This document shows, piece after piece, positions 22,346 through 34,720 of a stretch of 64,000 nt of DNA. The position numbers were made by a program, and so were the translations under genes. This stretch comes from Argentina anserina. Taxonomy: Eukaryota; Streptophyta; Magnoliopsida; Rosales; Rosaceae. Under the pieces are notes generated by a model. It saw only the letters and a program-made list of their open reading frames with translations. It searched no databases and was not told the origin of the DNA. Each line of letters starts with the position of its first letter. Position 1 is the stretch's first letter. The stretch is taken from the NCBI RefSeq assembly GCF_933775445.1, contig NC_065877.1, forward strand, positions 8,556,001 through 8,620,000, given 5' to 3'.

Positions 22346-22940
22346 AGATCCAACACGACGAGTGAGGCGGCGAAGACGAAGTGAGGCGCACACGTCGGTG
22401 GCCATGTCGTCTCCTTGCCAAATCAAACCTATCGTCAGCACCGATCGGGACGACGTGACACGGATGAGATGTACTTATCGCCGGAGATCCCACTTGAGTG
22501 GAGATCCGGCTCTGACGTGCTATCTTCTCTGGTGGCGTATCAGTTCCTCAGACTTCGAGATCCAATTAATTACGACGACCTTTTTCTCCTGCTCCTTCGA
22601 TTTCGAGTGGTTTGGCGCTAATAGCTCCGGCGAGTTATGGCAAGGGTGGTGATGGGGGTTTGCCTGGAGAGATTGGACAGAACAACATGACAATGGCAAA
22701 TTGTAATTTGTTACAAGAATAGGGGTAACGGTTTATGAATTTTGAATGAGTGATTTTTTTAATGATTTTAGAAGATTGTTTGACTATTTTCTAATTAATT
22801 GTGTGCAAATAGAGTTTTTTTATAAGAAGCCCTTATTTATAATCTTCGCAATTTCATTTTAACTGACAGTAAAACGACATTTTTACAGTTGAAAACCTGT
22901 CGGTAAAAACAAGTTAAACCTCCCTCTTATCTATACACTT
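22346..22940. other. Intergenic with a short duplicated block
   Basis: CAGTTCCTCAGACTTCGAGA occurs at about 22329 and again at about 22540. A plus frame around 22464-22619 (PEIPLEWRSGSDVLSSL) could be an exon fragment, but I recognise no family. Confidence 0.3.
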
Positions 22941-22944
22941 TACA

Positions 22945-23906
22945 TTAGGATTCCTGTTGAATCTCAGAAGCAACAGTTCTGGCCCAGGACTTGAGATGCT
23001 TCTTCATGTCAGCAGCAGATGACACTCTGGTCGGCAACCTTAGATTCAGCAGCGGCGAATCAGGCCTTTTTATAAGCCACGCTTCTGATAAATATGGCCT
23101 CGCAACTTCAACTTCCTCATAACATCTACCACCATCTTCTTTAGCTGCCACTACTTCAACATTTTCATCATCACTAGAGTTCTGTGACTTCTGTCTCTTT
23201 CTTTTATGAACTCCAACTCCAAGTCTCTGCAATCCAGGTACTAAGCTCATCATTCGTGGGTTTAAGTTCTCTTTCTTGAAACTGAAGCCTAAGTCCATTA
23301 AACCCTTTAGTTCTTCAAGTTCTAGCTCCCCCAAGCTTCTCATGCTCATGGATTTCTCCAGCTTCCTTGTTAACAAACCGGAGTTGGTTCTGCTTTTCCG
23401 AGGACTGCTTCTTTGATCATTTGATTTTGGGGATGATGATTGAGAGCGGATCAACATCAATCTGTTGGCCACAATTTCCATTCTTGTTGGTCTTTTCGTC
23501 TCATAATCCTAGTCATTGTTAAAATATAAAACGTTAGCTATGCACCCCAAGGTGAAAGTTCCTCACAGTATAAAACTATAAATAAAACTTTTGCCGAGAG
23601 TACCAACTGGTAAAGAAGTTTTACCTGTGGAGTACTCATTTCTGGTGAATCCGGTGTACTTGGTGATGGGACTGATGGGACTTCTGGTTCTAACATGGTT
23701 GAGAAATTTGAGGAGACTTCTTCATCTGCAACTGCTAAGGACACCAAGCTGGATGATGGATACGTGAAAGAACTATTTGCAATGGAGTCTTGAGGTGTTT
23801 CAGTGGAGTTAGGGCCAAGTAATGAAATTGGTTCAGGGAAAAGAATGGTCTGGTGAAACCAGAGACTGTCTATGGCTCCTAACAAACACAAGTAATTATT
23901 AGACAT
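22945..23906 (-). CDS. DUF1685-family protein (two exons, 281 aa)
   Basis: Model: exon 1 23906-23625 (94 codons) and exon 2 23508-22945, phase-0 intron with CAG|GTAAAA donor and CTAG|GAT acceptor. Exon 1 carries AIDSLWFHQTILF, the family's N-terminal LDSxWF-type motif, then a Ser/Pro-rich acidic stretch ending SPEMSTPQ. Exon 2 carries the DUF1685 core LELEELKGLMDLGFSF (residues about 155-170), a basic KRKRQK segment, RPYLSEAWL and the C-terminal MKKHLKSWARTVASE. Molecular function of the family is unknown. The start ATG is the closest upstream one that gives a normal N-terminus; an upstream ATG at 23963 in the same frame would add a hydrophobic stretch. The frame is intact, so it is probably a working host gene. 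Confidence 0.85.
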
Positions 23907-24079
23907 AATGAACAGAGAAAGAAAGTGAAGGGGGAGGAGGTTGCAGAAGAACTCAAAGTTCATAAATAGTGGGGATTTGTGGCTGTAATGAAAGAACAAA
24001 ATCAATAACAGTAAGAGCCAATGAGTGTGGGAAAGTGGTCGAACCTGGAACACTGGAGGGATGTGGTCAGAAGTCATGG

Positions 24080-24280
24080 ACTGTTAAATCCACATATTTA
24101 CGAAGCAAGAAGACAACTTGCTTTAGTGGCACTAATCTATTGTAATGAATATAACCAACAAAAAATTAATGGCCATATCTATTGTCAAACAACATTGAGT
24201 CCCACGATGGTTGGATCCGAGGACTGGAAAGCATATATATCCCTGTGACTAGATGTGCTGCTATTAGTGTCAAGTAGTTC
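24080..24280 (-). promoter_or_regulatory. Presumed promoter region of the DUF1685 gene
   Basis: This is the space between the DUF1685 5' end and repeat R1 copy A. No clear TATA box is visible at a fixed distance; the boundary is set only by the neighbours. Confidence 0.2.
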
Positions 24281-25950
24281 TCATCATCCGATGCTAAGAC
24301 CCAGTCCGTCTTAAAGCCCACCCGACCCTATAGGGTCAAGACCAGCTCGACCCGCACTAATGTAAGGGTCGGCCCATACCTTTTTTGATTAAGACATGGT
24401 AAGGGTCTTCTAAACAAAGCTCGGCCCGGTCCTATTGAGCTTTTTAGAGCTAAATCCGGCCCGACTCTAAAAACCTGTCATTTTAGGCCATAATATTAAC
24501 ATATTTTTTCAAATATGTTTCTATAATTACATATACAATAGAACTTATAACAAACTACTTAAAAGTACTAGACAACAATTTAGTTTACAATTAACCCACT
24601 ACTTAATTTTATAAAGCAAATAAGGACTAAAATTTATAAATAAGAATCAAATGATGTCAAGTTGTCACATGTCATAAAATAATTTACTTTTTTACTCATC
24701 TTTAACTCATAGTGATTGCTACTATCAATTGAGAGGTTATCTGCTACTGTCGATTATATAAACTAACTGCTATTTTAGAGTTAAAAACTAGCTGCTACTG
24801 TCGACTTGGAAGACACTAGCTACTGTCGACTTGGAAGACACCTGCTACTGTCAACTTGGAAGGTACATGCTATTGTCGACTATGAATCTAACTGCTACTA
24901 TCGACTATGAATCTAACTGCTACTGTCGACTATGAATCTAACTGCCACTATCGACTTCAAATGTACCAGCTACTGTCGACTTGGAAGGTACCAACTACTG
25001 TCGACTATAAATCTAACTGCTACTGTCGACTAACAAACTAACTGCTACTGTGGTTTTTTGTGAGCAAAATTCAAAATTTCAAAATTTCTCAAAACATATG
25101 CAATATGGTACTTAAATAAAAACCTATGACATAAGGAACAACTTTATATATTGGCTCACCTCCAAATTGCCGGTGGTTTGGCCGGAAAATTTAAATTTCC
25201 GAGAAAAAAAACTATAAAATGAGGAGAGAGAAAGTTGTTAGATCTATAAGTGACATTTCGTAATTTTCACGAAAATAATGGTATTTTGAATATTTTTGCA
25301 TTAATTAATTAATCAGTTTTGTTTTAATTATTATTTGAGTTTGGGCTTATGTCCTAATCTGTATAAGAAATATGAAAAAAAATGAGTTTTTAGTTAATTC
25401 AAATATGGTCTAATACCACTAAGTAAGTTTCTATAGAACTTATCGTTTTGTGTTTATTGATTTCGTAAGTTTAATTTTTATTTTTATTTTGTTAAATAAT
25501 CCTTAATTTTGAGTGAAAGTTCATTGAATGTGTCAATATAAACACTTCGACTTATATTATATTTTTCTTAAGTTAATCTATTATATATATGTACATGAAA
25601 TATGATTATAAATTAAAAAGAATAGTCTTATATCGCTAAATTTTGAGGGAAAATAATAACTTTAATGCTTTTATATAGAATATTTTTTAATATACATAAT
25701 ATGAGATCCGACCCGCTTTGGTCATATTTAGCCCTATTTAGAGAGTCGGCCTGGCCTGGCCCGATTTGGCCCTACCCGACCCTTTTAGCCCTAAATGAAT
25801 GGACTGTTAGGGCTAGCCGATGACTTACATATTGAAGTCTTAATCCAACCCAAAATCGTGTTGACTTTGTCAAACTCCGACCTGACCCTAACCTAAGTCC
25901 TAAATTTAGGGTAGGGTTAACCCTAACTCGGCCATGATGACCCCTAGCAC
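24280..25950. repeat. Dispersed repeat R1, copy A (probable non-autonomous transposon)
   Basis: A central AT-rich block (about 24535-25440) is shared with copy B at 46020-46800 in the same orientation. Copy A is bounded by GC-rich blocks with repeated GGGTCGGCCC / CCGACCC words (24310-24480 and 25705-25930). The right end reads TAGGGGTCATCATGGCCGAG on the minus strand, which resembles hAT-type termini. I cannot find the matching left end. No protein is encoded. Confidence 0.55.
24715..25055. repeat. Minisatellite GCTACTGTCGAC in R1 copy A
   Basis: About a dozen units of roughly 24-27 bp built on GCTACTGTCGAC followed by TATGAATCTAACT or TTGGAAGGTACCT variants. The same array, with fewer units, is in R1 copy B. 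Confidence 0.85.
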
Positions 25951-28060
25951 TGTCAAGCTTACCCGGATGCTCGATTCAATTATTGGTTTTCAACTTTTCA
26001 ATACTTGTTGTATTCGTATATCTGGCTTTTCATGAAATACTTGTTGGTTGCATCACTTAAGTATGATTATGTGTATTTATGTGTGAAACTACCTACTCTC
26101 AAGTATATGAGGTCAAGTTTTAGTAAGGGAAAGTGTAGAGTATCGTACCCAAGGGATTATTAGAAACTCAACTCTAACTAAATTTCCGCAAGAAAAACTA
26201 GAAAAACATGCATTCTAACTTTTTACAAGTTTACAACCTTAGACCATTGGAAACTCAGAGTCATTGAGATGGTATTAACAAGTGGTAGTGAATCGACTTG
26301 GTTGATTTTAGAATTAAGCTAAGCAAACTATTTTTTGCACAAAAACAACAAAGAAAGGTAAATGTAGAGATAAAATCAAAAGAGGAGTATAGATTTAGGC
26401 ATTGCACCTAGCATTACTCATGCACAAATGTACTTCAAGATTAATACATAAACATGTTTGACAAACTTCCCCTAGTGCTTTGGTGAAGCTACCAAGAAAC
26501 CAACTAATCATGCAATTTAATAAAGTCATTTGGAGCCAAATTAAATCACACAACCTTAGTCCCAATTATATTACCTTATAAAACAAGTGGGCTATGTACC
26601 ACAAGCATAACACCCCCTTAGAATAATTACACTCATGACACAATCATTAAATTCAAGGTAAGAAATTCAAACAACTTAATATTTCCCGTAAGAAACACTA
26701 AGCCACCATCTAAAGGCTACATGTGCTCACGAATTCAAAAAGTTGTCAAGTTCAAGTTCCGATTCATTAATTACCTAAACATGTTTCTAGGTGACAAAAC
26801 TAGCAACACATTTAGTGAACATTTTAAGTATAGAAGCCCATAGATTCAACATGCATCAATATCAATTAAAAGTAAAATGAATTCATTAGCACATGAGTTT
26901 GACTAGGGCTAGCCTAGCCTCAAATCCAACTACTCACAACCCATTAAATACAACAAACCCTTGAAAATAAAATACAACAAAAGAGAAGTAGAGTAAAGAG
27001 AGAAGAGATTACCAAGGGTTTAGTACAAATGATACCAAACCGTACCTCTAAAGGTTCACTACCCATAAAGATGTAATAAGAAATAAAGTGCTTCTAAGTA
27101 TGATATTAATGAGTTCTAACAAAGGAAGAACTCCATGAATACCATACTTTATCCACACAATCTAAGAACAAAGAACAAGGGTTGATGATGACTATGAGTA
27201 GAGGATGAAGAGAGTGAAGTGAGTATGACTTTGGTAAAACCTCCCACACTATCACAACTCTTTACTCCAACCCAAATCTATGAAACAAGTTTGTGATTGA
27301 TCAAAGGTGTAAAAGGATCTTTAGTTTTTGGTGAAAACCCAAGACACTTTACACTTCTCTTTGCACAACTTGATATCTATGACTTAGGCGTAACAAAACT
27401 ATGTTAAAACTATGGAAACGATGAAGTTTTGATGGAGTTTTAGTATGGTAAAAGAGATTGCACGAATTTGGGAAGAATGAGGGTATTTAAATGCCTTAAG
27501 ATCACAATGTAAGGGGGTGAATGACTAGATATGGTGGACAAATGTGGAAGCACAAATTGTGGATCTTGTTTTTGAAATGATCCCCTTCATTTGTCTTCTT
27601 CTATTTTAAATTTAAATCCCCAATTCATGAAGCACAAATTGTGGATCTTGTTCTTGAAATTGTCCTCTTCATTTGTTTTCTTCTATTTTGAATTTAAATT
27701 GTAAATTAAAATCCACAATTCATGATTCACCATATGTTTCATTGACTTATTGACTTTAGCCGCCACTATTTCCGGCAACCACATTCTCATCGCCGGAGTT
27801 TAACCGGCATTTTCCGGCGTTGACTCTTTTTTTTCTTGTGAAATCTCCACATTTGCTCTTTTTGCTTGAAACATTCAACCGAATCCAGAATGTGCGCTTA
27901 ATCCACTCATTTTAACGTGTTTCCGATCATTTGCACATTTTTCTAGCATAAGTATGAAACGTAATAAGAAATAAATAAATATACAAAAAGATAAAGTAAA
28001 AGAATAAAATTAAGGCAAACATTACTAGGTTAATATTAACCTAACAATACCTGCTTATGT
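25951..28060. other. Non-coding DNA, probably an old non-autonomous retroelement
   Basis: No ORF of note. A word of the form AGAGTATCGTACCCAAGGG (about 26137) is typical of long non-coding LTR-element interiors in plants; that is recall, not proof. An imperfect direct duplication of about 82 bp lies at 27549-27720 (unit starting AGCACAAATTGTGGATCTTG). Confidence 0.35.
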
Positions 28061-29100
28061 TGGTCGAGGCTGGTAAGTCTGAGATGAAATTAGTTTAAGA
28101 AAATTTATCACCTTCTACTAGGCGGCCGAGGCCTATGCATTACGCACAAAGGCAATACCGGACCATCGCGCTTAGGACAAAAGGTTTCAAAAACCGAAAA
28201 CCGAAAACAGAAAGAAAATGGTGATATTTTTATACAAAATCACACTGACCAGCTTGAGTACGATGCAGTTTTGAGTGTAGTACTCCATCGCTAGCTTTCA
28301 TACTATGTTACCGAAAGATAATAAACCCAATCGCACTCTGTTTAACCATGCCACTAGAAGATTACAACAATTCGACTAAATTCGCGCCACCTACCTAGAG
28401 CAAGTAACGCAAAGATAATGCATAAACTAGTACAAGGCCCATCATGTCCTTATACTTAAGATCGAGGAAATTCTTTTTCAACTATATACCAAATTGATCG
28501 AGTCAAAGATTTTCTAGCTTTTATTTCTTGCAAGTTCTCTCAAAGCTAAGACACAATATTGATCATCACCCAGAAACAGGAAGCATTCCGTGAATGAATT
28601 AAGCACATGAAATTGGTCATGCAGACTGATGCAGTGTGGTAGGATTTTTGAAGTCCTAAGCTATTTTTTGTATACACAGCAATGTAAGTATTGATTCTCA
28701 ATTTATAAACAACTGCGGCAATAGAAGCATGTAACCATTGACCACTACTATACAGTATACAATGATGAGCATTTTCTTATGTACCTTAAAATTTGTAATA
28801 CCGCAATAAAGGTGCGGCTATTGTCACTCTACAGTCTACTTTGTTCACCCTATAGTCATTTGATTTATTAAAAGACCGTAATACTCTGATGTAAAATTAT
28901 TGTAATAGATTGAACAACTTATTAAATTATAATATTTTTTTGTTTATTTTACAAAACACACAAATATACATATTAAACCCTAAAACCCTAATTTTGTATT
29001 AAGGATTCGTCTTCAATCTTTCTTTAGTACGCTAACACACTAATAGAGACTGAGATGACCTTCTCAGACTGAAGATGAGGTAAGTGATAGGAACACAAAG
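28061..29100. other. Intergenic, no gene seen
   Basis: AT-rich; no coding region, repeat pair or RNA gene that I can support. Confidence 0.5.
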
Positions 29101-30700
29101 TGTGACGTTATTAATGTTTATATACCATATTCTTATGCTTTGCTACTTCTTATTTAGTTGTTTTAGGTTCATATTTGTCATTTCTATGTTCTAGGTAGAG
29201 CTATTTCGAATTTGGATGAATTGATGATGAAATTGTGCTAAGTGTTAGAACTCCTTATTGAGCTAGGATTCATTACTCGACTAGGACTCTACTTTCCTAT
29301 TTTCATTCTTTCCTATTCTTTAATCGTCGATTTCTTTTCAGGAAAGACAAATCATATTTGGAAAGGAAGTAGTGATGTCGAGATGCATTCCTAGTTGAAC
29401 AAGGAAATCATGTTCGAGTTGAAGAAGGAGAAGAAGAGGCCGGCCTAGCTATTCCTAGTTGGACAAGGAGAGATACCGTGCAGCCCATATGTGTTCTCCC
29501 TATTGGATTTGGTTTCCCACATCAAGTTGGATTTGGAGTACATGAATCAAATCCATAACAAAGAAGATTTCAGCTTCCCAATTGGATTCTATCTCCTAAT
29601 TGGGACGGCAAGAGGCTTCAATAAACTCCTATATATAGAGGCTCGGCCTCCCCATATTTTGATCATCAACCTTGCACACAAGCACAAGCCTAGCTCTGCA
29701 GAATTAATCTCTCACCCTTCCAAGAAATCCTAAACCCGATTCCACCATTCTTCACCTTTATCTATAGCCTTCAAGCACGATTAAGAAGAGGTTCCATTCC
29801 CCTCGAAGTCTCGGCTATACTTTGTGAGATCGATTGATTGATAAAGTGTAACCATGATTCTCTCTTTGTTTCAATTCAGTTTTGGTTTTTCTTGTTCTTG
29901 GATGAGTATGCGATTTGTGTAGAGTAAACTTGTTTCGATTTTGTCTATGAGATAGTTACTTGATTCAATTTATATAAAGTTGCGATTTCATGTTTTAGTT
30001 ATATGATTTTGGTTTCTGCCGTGACATGTCTTGCATGATTTCGAAAGTATCTTTATGTTATGTATACGATTGTAGCATGATATTTAGGTTGTTGGATTAA
30101 AGACTTATGCTATGAACATGTTTCTTCTTTTCTATATGGATTTCGAAATTGCATGATTGGGGGTTAAGTAGGTGACATACTTGATGAATTCGATATGCAT
30201 GGCTTTGGGATTGTATGGTAAGATGAACATGTTAGATTTCAGTGAAGCCGAGTGGCAAGACTTGAATGTGTTAAGTGTCTATGCATATAGGTTACTGATT
30301 TGGAATTTAGATTGCATGATCCAACCTTAGTTGTTTATGGACTAGTCTCGGCATGATACTAAAGGAAGTCATAGAACTTGTTTCGATTTCTATATGTGAG
30401 TTGTTGGGTGATTGTTTATGTGTTGGTTGGTTGATCACATGTATATATTAGTTTAGGTTTTATTTTCTGTTTTTATCTTTGATGCGAACCTATATCAAAT
30501 TCTTTTATATCTTTATGAATTCGTGTTAAGTATTGTGATCCTAAGCCCTGACTGGATCCCCGGTTTGTGAACGATACCCTCTTGCTTTATACTACTTACG
30601 ATGCTTACAGGGTTAAATATTGATGTCGAGTAATCGAGCAATCATCAGTAAGGCTTTGTATCTCATAGTACATATTTGTCTCGTATAAAAAAATAGTATA
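29101..30700 (+). other. Promoter-like and leader-like non-coding region, possible LTR or LARD remnant
   Basis: A good TATA box, CTATATATAGAGG, sits at 29629-29641, followed by a CT-rich leader-like stretch and several GT/AG-rich segments, but no gene follows. The 80-residue ORF at 29491-29733 overlaps the TATA box and is not credible. The words around 30541-30660 (GATCCCCGGTTTGTGAACG) also look like LTR-element interior. Low certainty. Confidence 0.3.
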
Positions 30701-31984
30701 TATTTATGTGCTATAGATGTGTGTTAGTGTGTAAGTGAATGAATGGTTCTAGTTTAGGTGGCATCGTATTCAAATTGAGGCTTTGGTGAGTACATATAGG
30801 TCTAGTTCTTCGGAGCTTCTTCCCTTTACCTAGTGAATGTTCACTTGTTGTCTGTTAACGACGTGTTTCCTCACGCGCGTTAAACCCGTTAATAGTTGTT
30901 TGATGTAACAGACCACACACTCCTTTCCCAAAGGTCAGTCACCTCCTGAAAGTTTGAAACCCTCAATTTCAGCTTTCAAGCGCATGGGTCTTTACCATTA
31001 TTCTGATCAACTCCAAGAGTAAAACAATTATCCCAGTGTTGTGCATGTCGACGACGGTGACGAATTGTGCCGGAAGAACTGTCCGACCCTAGATTTGGAG
31101 GGTGAGGTCGAAGATCGCCGACTTCTCGATCCCTGTGGTGAGGGATGGCGGGGCGATGATGAAGAAGGTGACAGCGATTTGGGAGAAAGGATTTGAGAAA
31201 TCAGAGGAGGTGGACAATTTGGTGATGGGATGGAGATTTGGAGATCGAGGAAGGAGCTTGGGCTTTGCGATTGGGGAAGAAGGGGCTGAGAATGGGACCT
31301 TGGAGGGGGCCATGAATCCCATGATCATGTAATTCATGTTAGCCATTGTGAGATAAGAATGAGGGAAAAATTGGAAGACTTCTTTTGCAATTGTTATGTG
31401 TAATTAATTATAATTAATATAAAGATAAAATCTAAAATGGTTAACCATCAAATCTGGGGAAATTATTTTTTGATGATATATTAAATTATTTCAAATGACC
31501 AAATGAATAAATATTTGGACAAATGTTCGTTTCTAATTGTCTCATCTATCAAATTTGACATCATAATTAGTCATAAGAAACTTAAATATTCCAAAATTGT
31601 AGTAAATGGCTCATATACTTCAAAAAGTTGCCCAAAAATCCACTATTACGGTAATGCGCTCTATCTAAAATTTTGAAATATGTCTCACCTAACCACATAA
31701 GCTCTTAGGGAGAAAAAATGATGGTTAATGTTAGCTACGTGAATGGAGACCTAACCATTCACGAAAATATATGAATTTTATATCGTAGCCATATTTCATT
31801 ATACTGATGACATCCTACAGAGAATTTTCCATGTTTCATTTCCTAGGTACAGTTTGTATGGAAACATATTATGGTTTTTCCATGTTTCATATCCAAAGTA
31901 CATATCACCTATGAAATAAGTTATACCACTATAGTTTACATGTTATGAGTCATATGATAAATTTAATAAAATTAAAATTTGACT
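30701..31984. other. Intergenic, no supported gene
   Basis: Overlapping frames at 31102-31332 (plus) and 31089-31346 (minus) are both open. The minus frame begins MANMNYMIMGFMAPSK and has a plastid-like Ser/Pro-rich composition, but I recognise neither. This might be a gene fragment. Confidence 0.3.
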
Positions 31985-32215
31985 ATTAGGAGGTGATCAC
32001 AATTTTTTTTTAAATTTAATTTCCTTAGTAGAAGTGGTTTGGAAACACACACTTATATATAAACTATGAAACAATATATACCACTGTAATGGCCACGATT
32101 TGATTCATGTGACTAAATTTGGAAAAATTAATATTCGACCATGACAGTAAAATATGGTTATAGTTCAAAATTTACTTACATTCGTTGATGTATGGGTCTC
32201 AATTAGGGCAATTGT
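31985..32215. repeat. Dispersed repeat R2, copy 1
   Basis: Shares an ordered series of words with 35010-35240, including TATATAAACTATGAAACAA, GGCCAC(A/G)AT and GTTCAAAATTTAC, then GTTGATGTATG and GGGTCTC(A/G)ATTAGG. Non-coding. Confidence 0.7.
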
Positions 32216-32531
32216 GTAAGGGCAATTGTGCCTCCCTCCCATTGATATTCGTTTTTATATGGTCGGACATATCGCATTATTCTAGGAGTGCAATAATTTT
32301 TTTGGGAATTTTTTGAGCAACCTAGCTATTTTTAAAGAATGAGAGATTTTAAATACATAGTTACACACCCATACTTATTACACCACCTATTTCAATTCTC
32401 ATTCCAATAATTTTTTTAAATACACCACATAAAAACCTAAAATACACTTGAATTAAAAAAATCACAAAATACGTCATTATTTGGATATACAAGACTACTT
32501 TTTACAGTGATTAGTATATTAATATATATAT

Positions 32532-32568
32532 ACAGTCCCTATCCAGATATATATATATATATATATAC
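32532..32568. repeat. Duplicated MITE end plus (TA)n
   Basis: The terminal word ACAGTCCCTATCCAGA at 32532-32547 is followed by a (TA)n run and then by the same word as the start of MITE 2 at 32567. Confidence 0.8.
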
Positions 32569-32969
32569 AGTCCCTATCCAGAGTGAAGGTTCACTCTGAA
32601 GTTTCAGAGTGAAGTTCCAATTTTGACACACTTTTCTGTCAAATTTTTTCACCATAAGTGATTCAATATTTAGGTATGCTATTCAAGATCATCTCTATAA
32701 AAGTTTCATCTAATTCGGACATCGTTAAGGTATTGAAATTAGATTAAATCAATGAATGAATTAAAACTGTTCAACGTGAACCGTTCGTGTAAATCTCAAT
32801 TTTGAAAGCTCAAATCATTGTCAAATTGGATGAAACTTTATAGAGATGATCTTGAATATCATATCTAAATATTGAATCACTTATAGTGAAAAAATTTGAC
32901 CGAAAAGTGTGTCAAAATTGGAACTTCACTCTAAAACTTCAGAGTGAACCTTCACTCTGGATAGGGACT
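32569..32969. mobile_element. Palindromic MITE 2 inserted in (TA)n
   Basis: Perfect outer inverted repeats AGTCCCTATCCAGAGTGAAGG (left, first 20 bases AGTCCCTATCCAGAGTGAAG) and the complement ending GGATAGGGACT at 32969. The arms extend nearly to the centre at about 32770. (TA)n lies on both sides (32547-32566 and 32970-32994). Inner sequence (AGATCATCTCTATAAAAGTT, ACATCGTTAAGG) aligns with MITE 1. No coding capacity. Confidence 0.8.
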
Positions 32970-32994
32970 ATATATATATATATATATATATATA

Positions 32995-33740
32995 TTAACA
33001 TCTTATAGATGTTCATATCGATTCTTGTTTGTTCTTACGAATCATTGTAGATTGCAATTGTTTTTTTTTTTCAAATTCTTTAACCATAAAAATGATAAAC
33101 AACATGAAGAATATATATATAAGAGAAATGGATGAATTGATTGTTTGAAGAAGATGAACATTTCTTTGTTAAGAATGTATGAAGATGAAATTTAATGAAG
33201 GATGCAAAATTATAATTCTTTTTCATGAATTACCTTGTTTGGGACTCTAAAAATAGAAATGATATTTTTTAGTGTGTGTAAGTATGAACATACACACACA
33301 TTATAATTTTATAATGTGTTGCCATATTGCAACACATTGAAAATTAAGGAACAAATTGATTGTTTTAATCTCCCGATTAATTTTCTATCAAAATATATAC
33401 TAATTTAAATTTTTCTATAATTTTTCTTATTTTAATTGTTTCTAAAAATAAATTCTTAGTTTTGATAATATAATTTGGTTTTAATTTTTTGAATTATTAC
33501 ATGTACCTATTTTGGTCATTCAACATACATGCAAAATGTTATTCGAATTATTGAATAATAGGGGTGTGTATGAAGAGTTTATGGGTGTGTATTTTAAACT
33601 TCTCTTAAAGAATTTGTATATTATTTCATAATCCTATGATTTAAGTCAATACACGTGGCACTATGGTGGTTGTCACAGGTATCACGTGCAATATATGCTA
33701 ATTGTGCGCAAATAAATTTTTCTCACCTTACGTTCTACCT
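32995..33740. other. AT-rich intergenic, no gene seen
   Basis: A small hairpin formed by TGTGTTGCCATATTGCAACACA lies near 33315 (stem TGTGTTGC / GCAACACA). Nothing else recognisable. Confidence 0.5.
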
Positions 33741-34720
33741 ATGATGGCGCTAGGATGATCAATCCCAGCCAGCCTTTCTTCTACGCAACGGAATATCTTT
33801 GTCTATCTACCCTTATGAGTGATTCATTCCCAATTTACAAGTCGCTCTACACACAAGTATTTCCCAATTGTGCGGGGGTTAGGATCATGCAAATACACAC
33901 ACACGGATTTGTGGAACTATTGCTCCTTTTTCATATATGGAATTCAAAGTACAACCTACAAATCTAGCATGGATCTTTACAAGTCTTTTTCCCTAAAGTC
34001 TCATGCATTCAACGACAAACTATTTAAACCTACTAACTAGTATGGAAGTTGACATCCCCAACTTCCCTAGGACACATGGCATACTTGCTTTTAACTATAG
34101 GTGTAGTGGACAGCCCCCACTACTAGGTTTATTAAATGTCAAGACGAGGTGGCGGCATGCATGCTTTTCCAAGGCATGCAACTGCCCCTGAAATCGTGCA
34201 CCAACTGACCTTGCATAACCGCCCACTAAGCAGCCAAGTAACCTCCCACAAAGCCCTTTTAACTGCCTAGGTAACTGTCATTATACTTGCTCTGCAACTG
34301 CCTCTGCTGACGAGGATAATATCCCCGCAACCGCCTGCTGGCAAGGCTAACTGCCTACACGGTCTGCAACTGCGTGGTGAGGCTAATCTACCTGCACTGC
34401 CCTCCGCCACTGCTGCTGCTGGCGAGGCTAATATCCCTGTATGGATCTACGTTGCCTTCGGGTCAACCTTGCCTGGGTCTGTGTTGCTTCTGGCGAGGCT
34501 AATATGCCTGCTTGCTAGCGAGGCTAATCTGCCTATCTGCCACCGAGGCTAGCCTCACTGTTAACGAGGCTAATAGCTCCGCACGGGTCTGCACTTGTTC
34601 TCCGTCTTGTTCCTACGCTCCTACTCCTTGCTTCAAGCTTCCCACGCATGGACAAGGTGCAAGGTGAAACCATGCCATGCGCGCCCCTGTCTATAGCATT
34701 AGCGAGGGTGTAACACTGGC
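33741..34720. repeat. GC-richer block with degenerate GAGGCTAAT repeats
   Basis: From about 34300 to 34580 the words GCGAGGCTAATATCCCTG / CGAGGCTAATCTGCCT recur roughly eight times at irregular spacing, between CTGC-rich stretches. The base composition and repeat style resemble the interior of element A, suggesting the interior of a non-autonomous LTR element without visible LTRs. The ORFs at 33755-34191 lack protein features. Confidence 0.45.

Noticed and set aside
31089..31346. Possible plastid-targeted small protein on the minus strand
   Set aside because: Both strands are open over the same stretch and I recognise neither product; kept only as a note in the intergenic entry.
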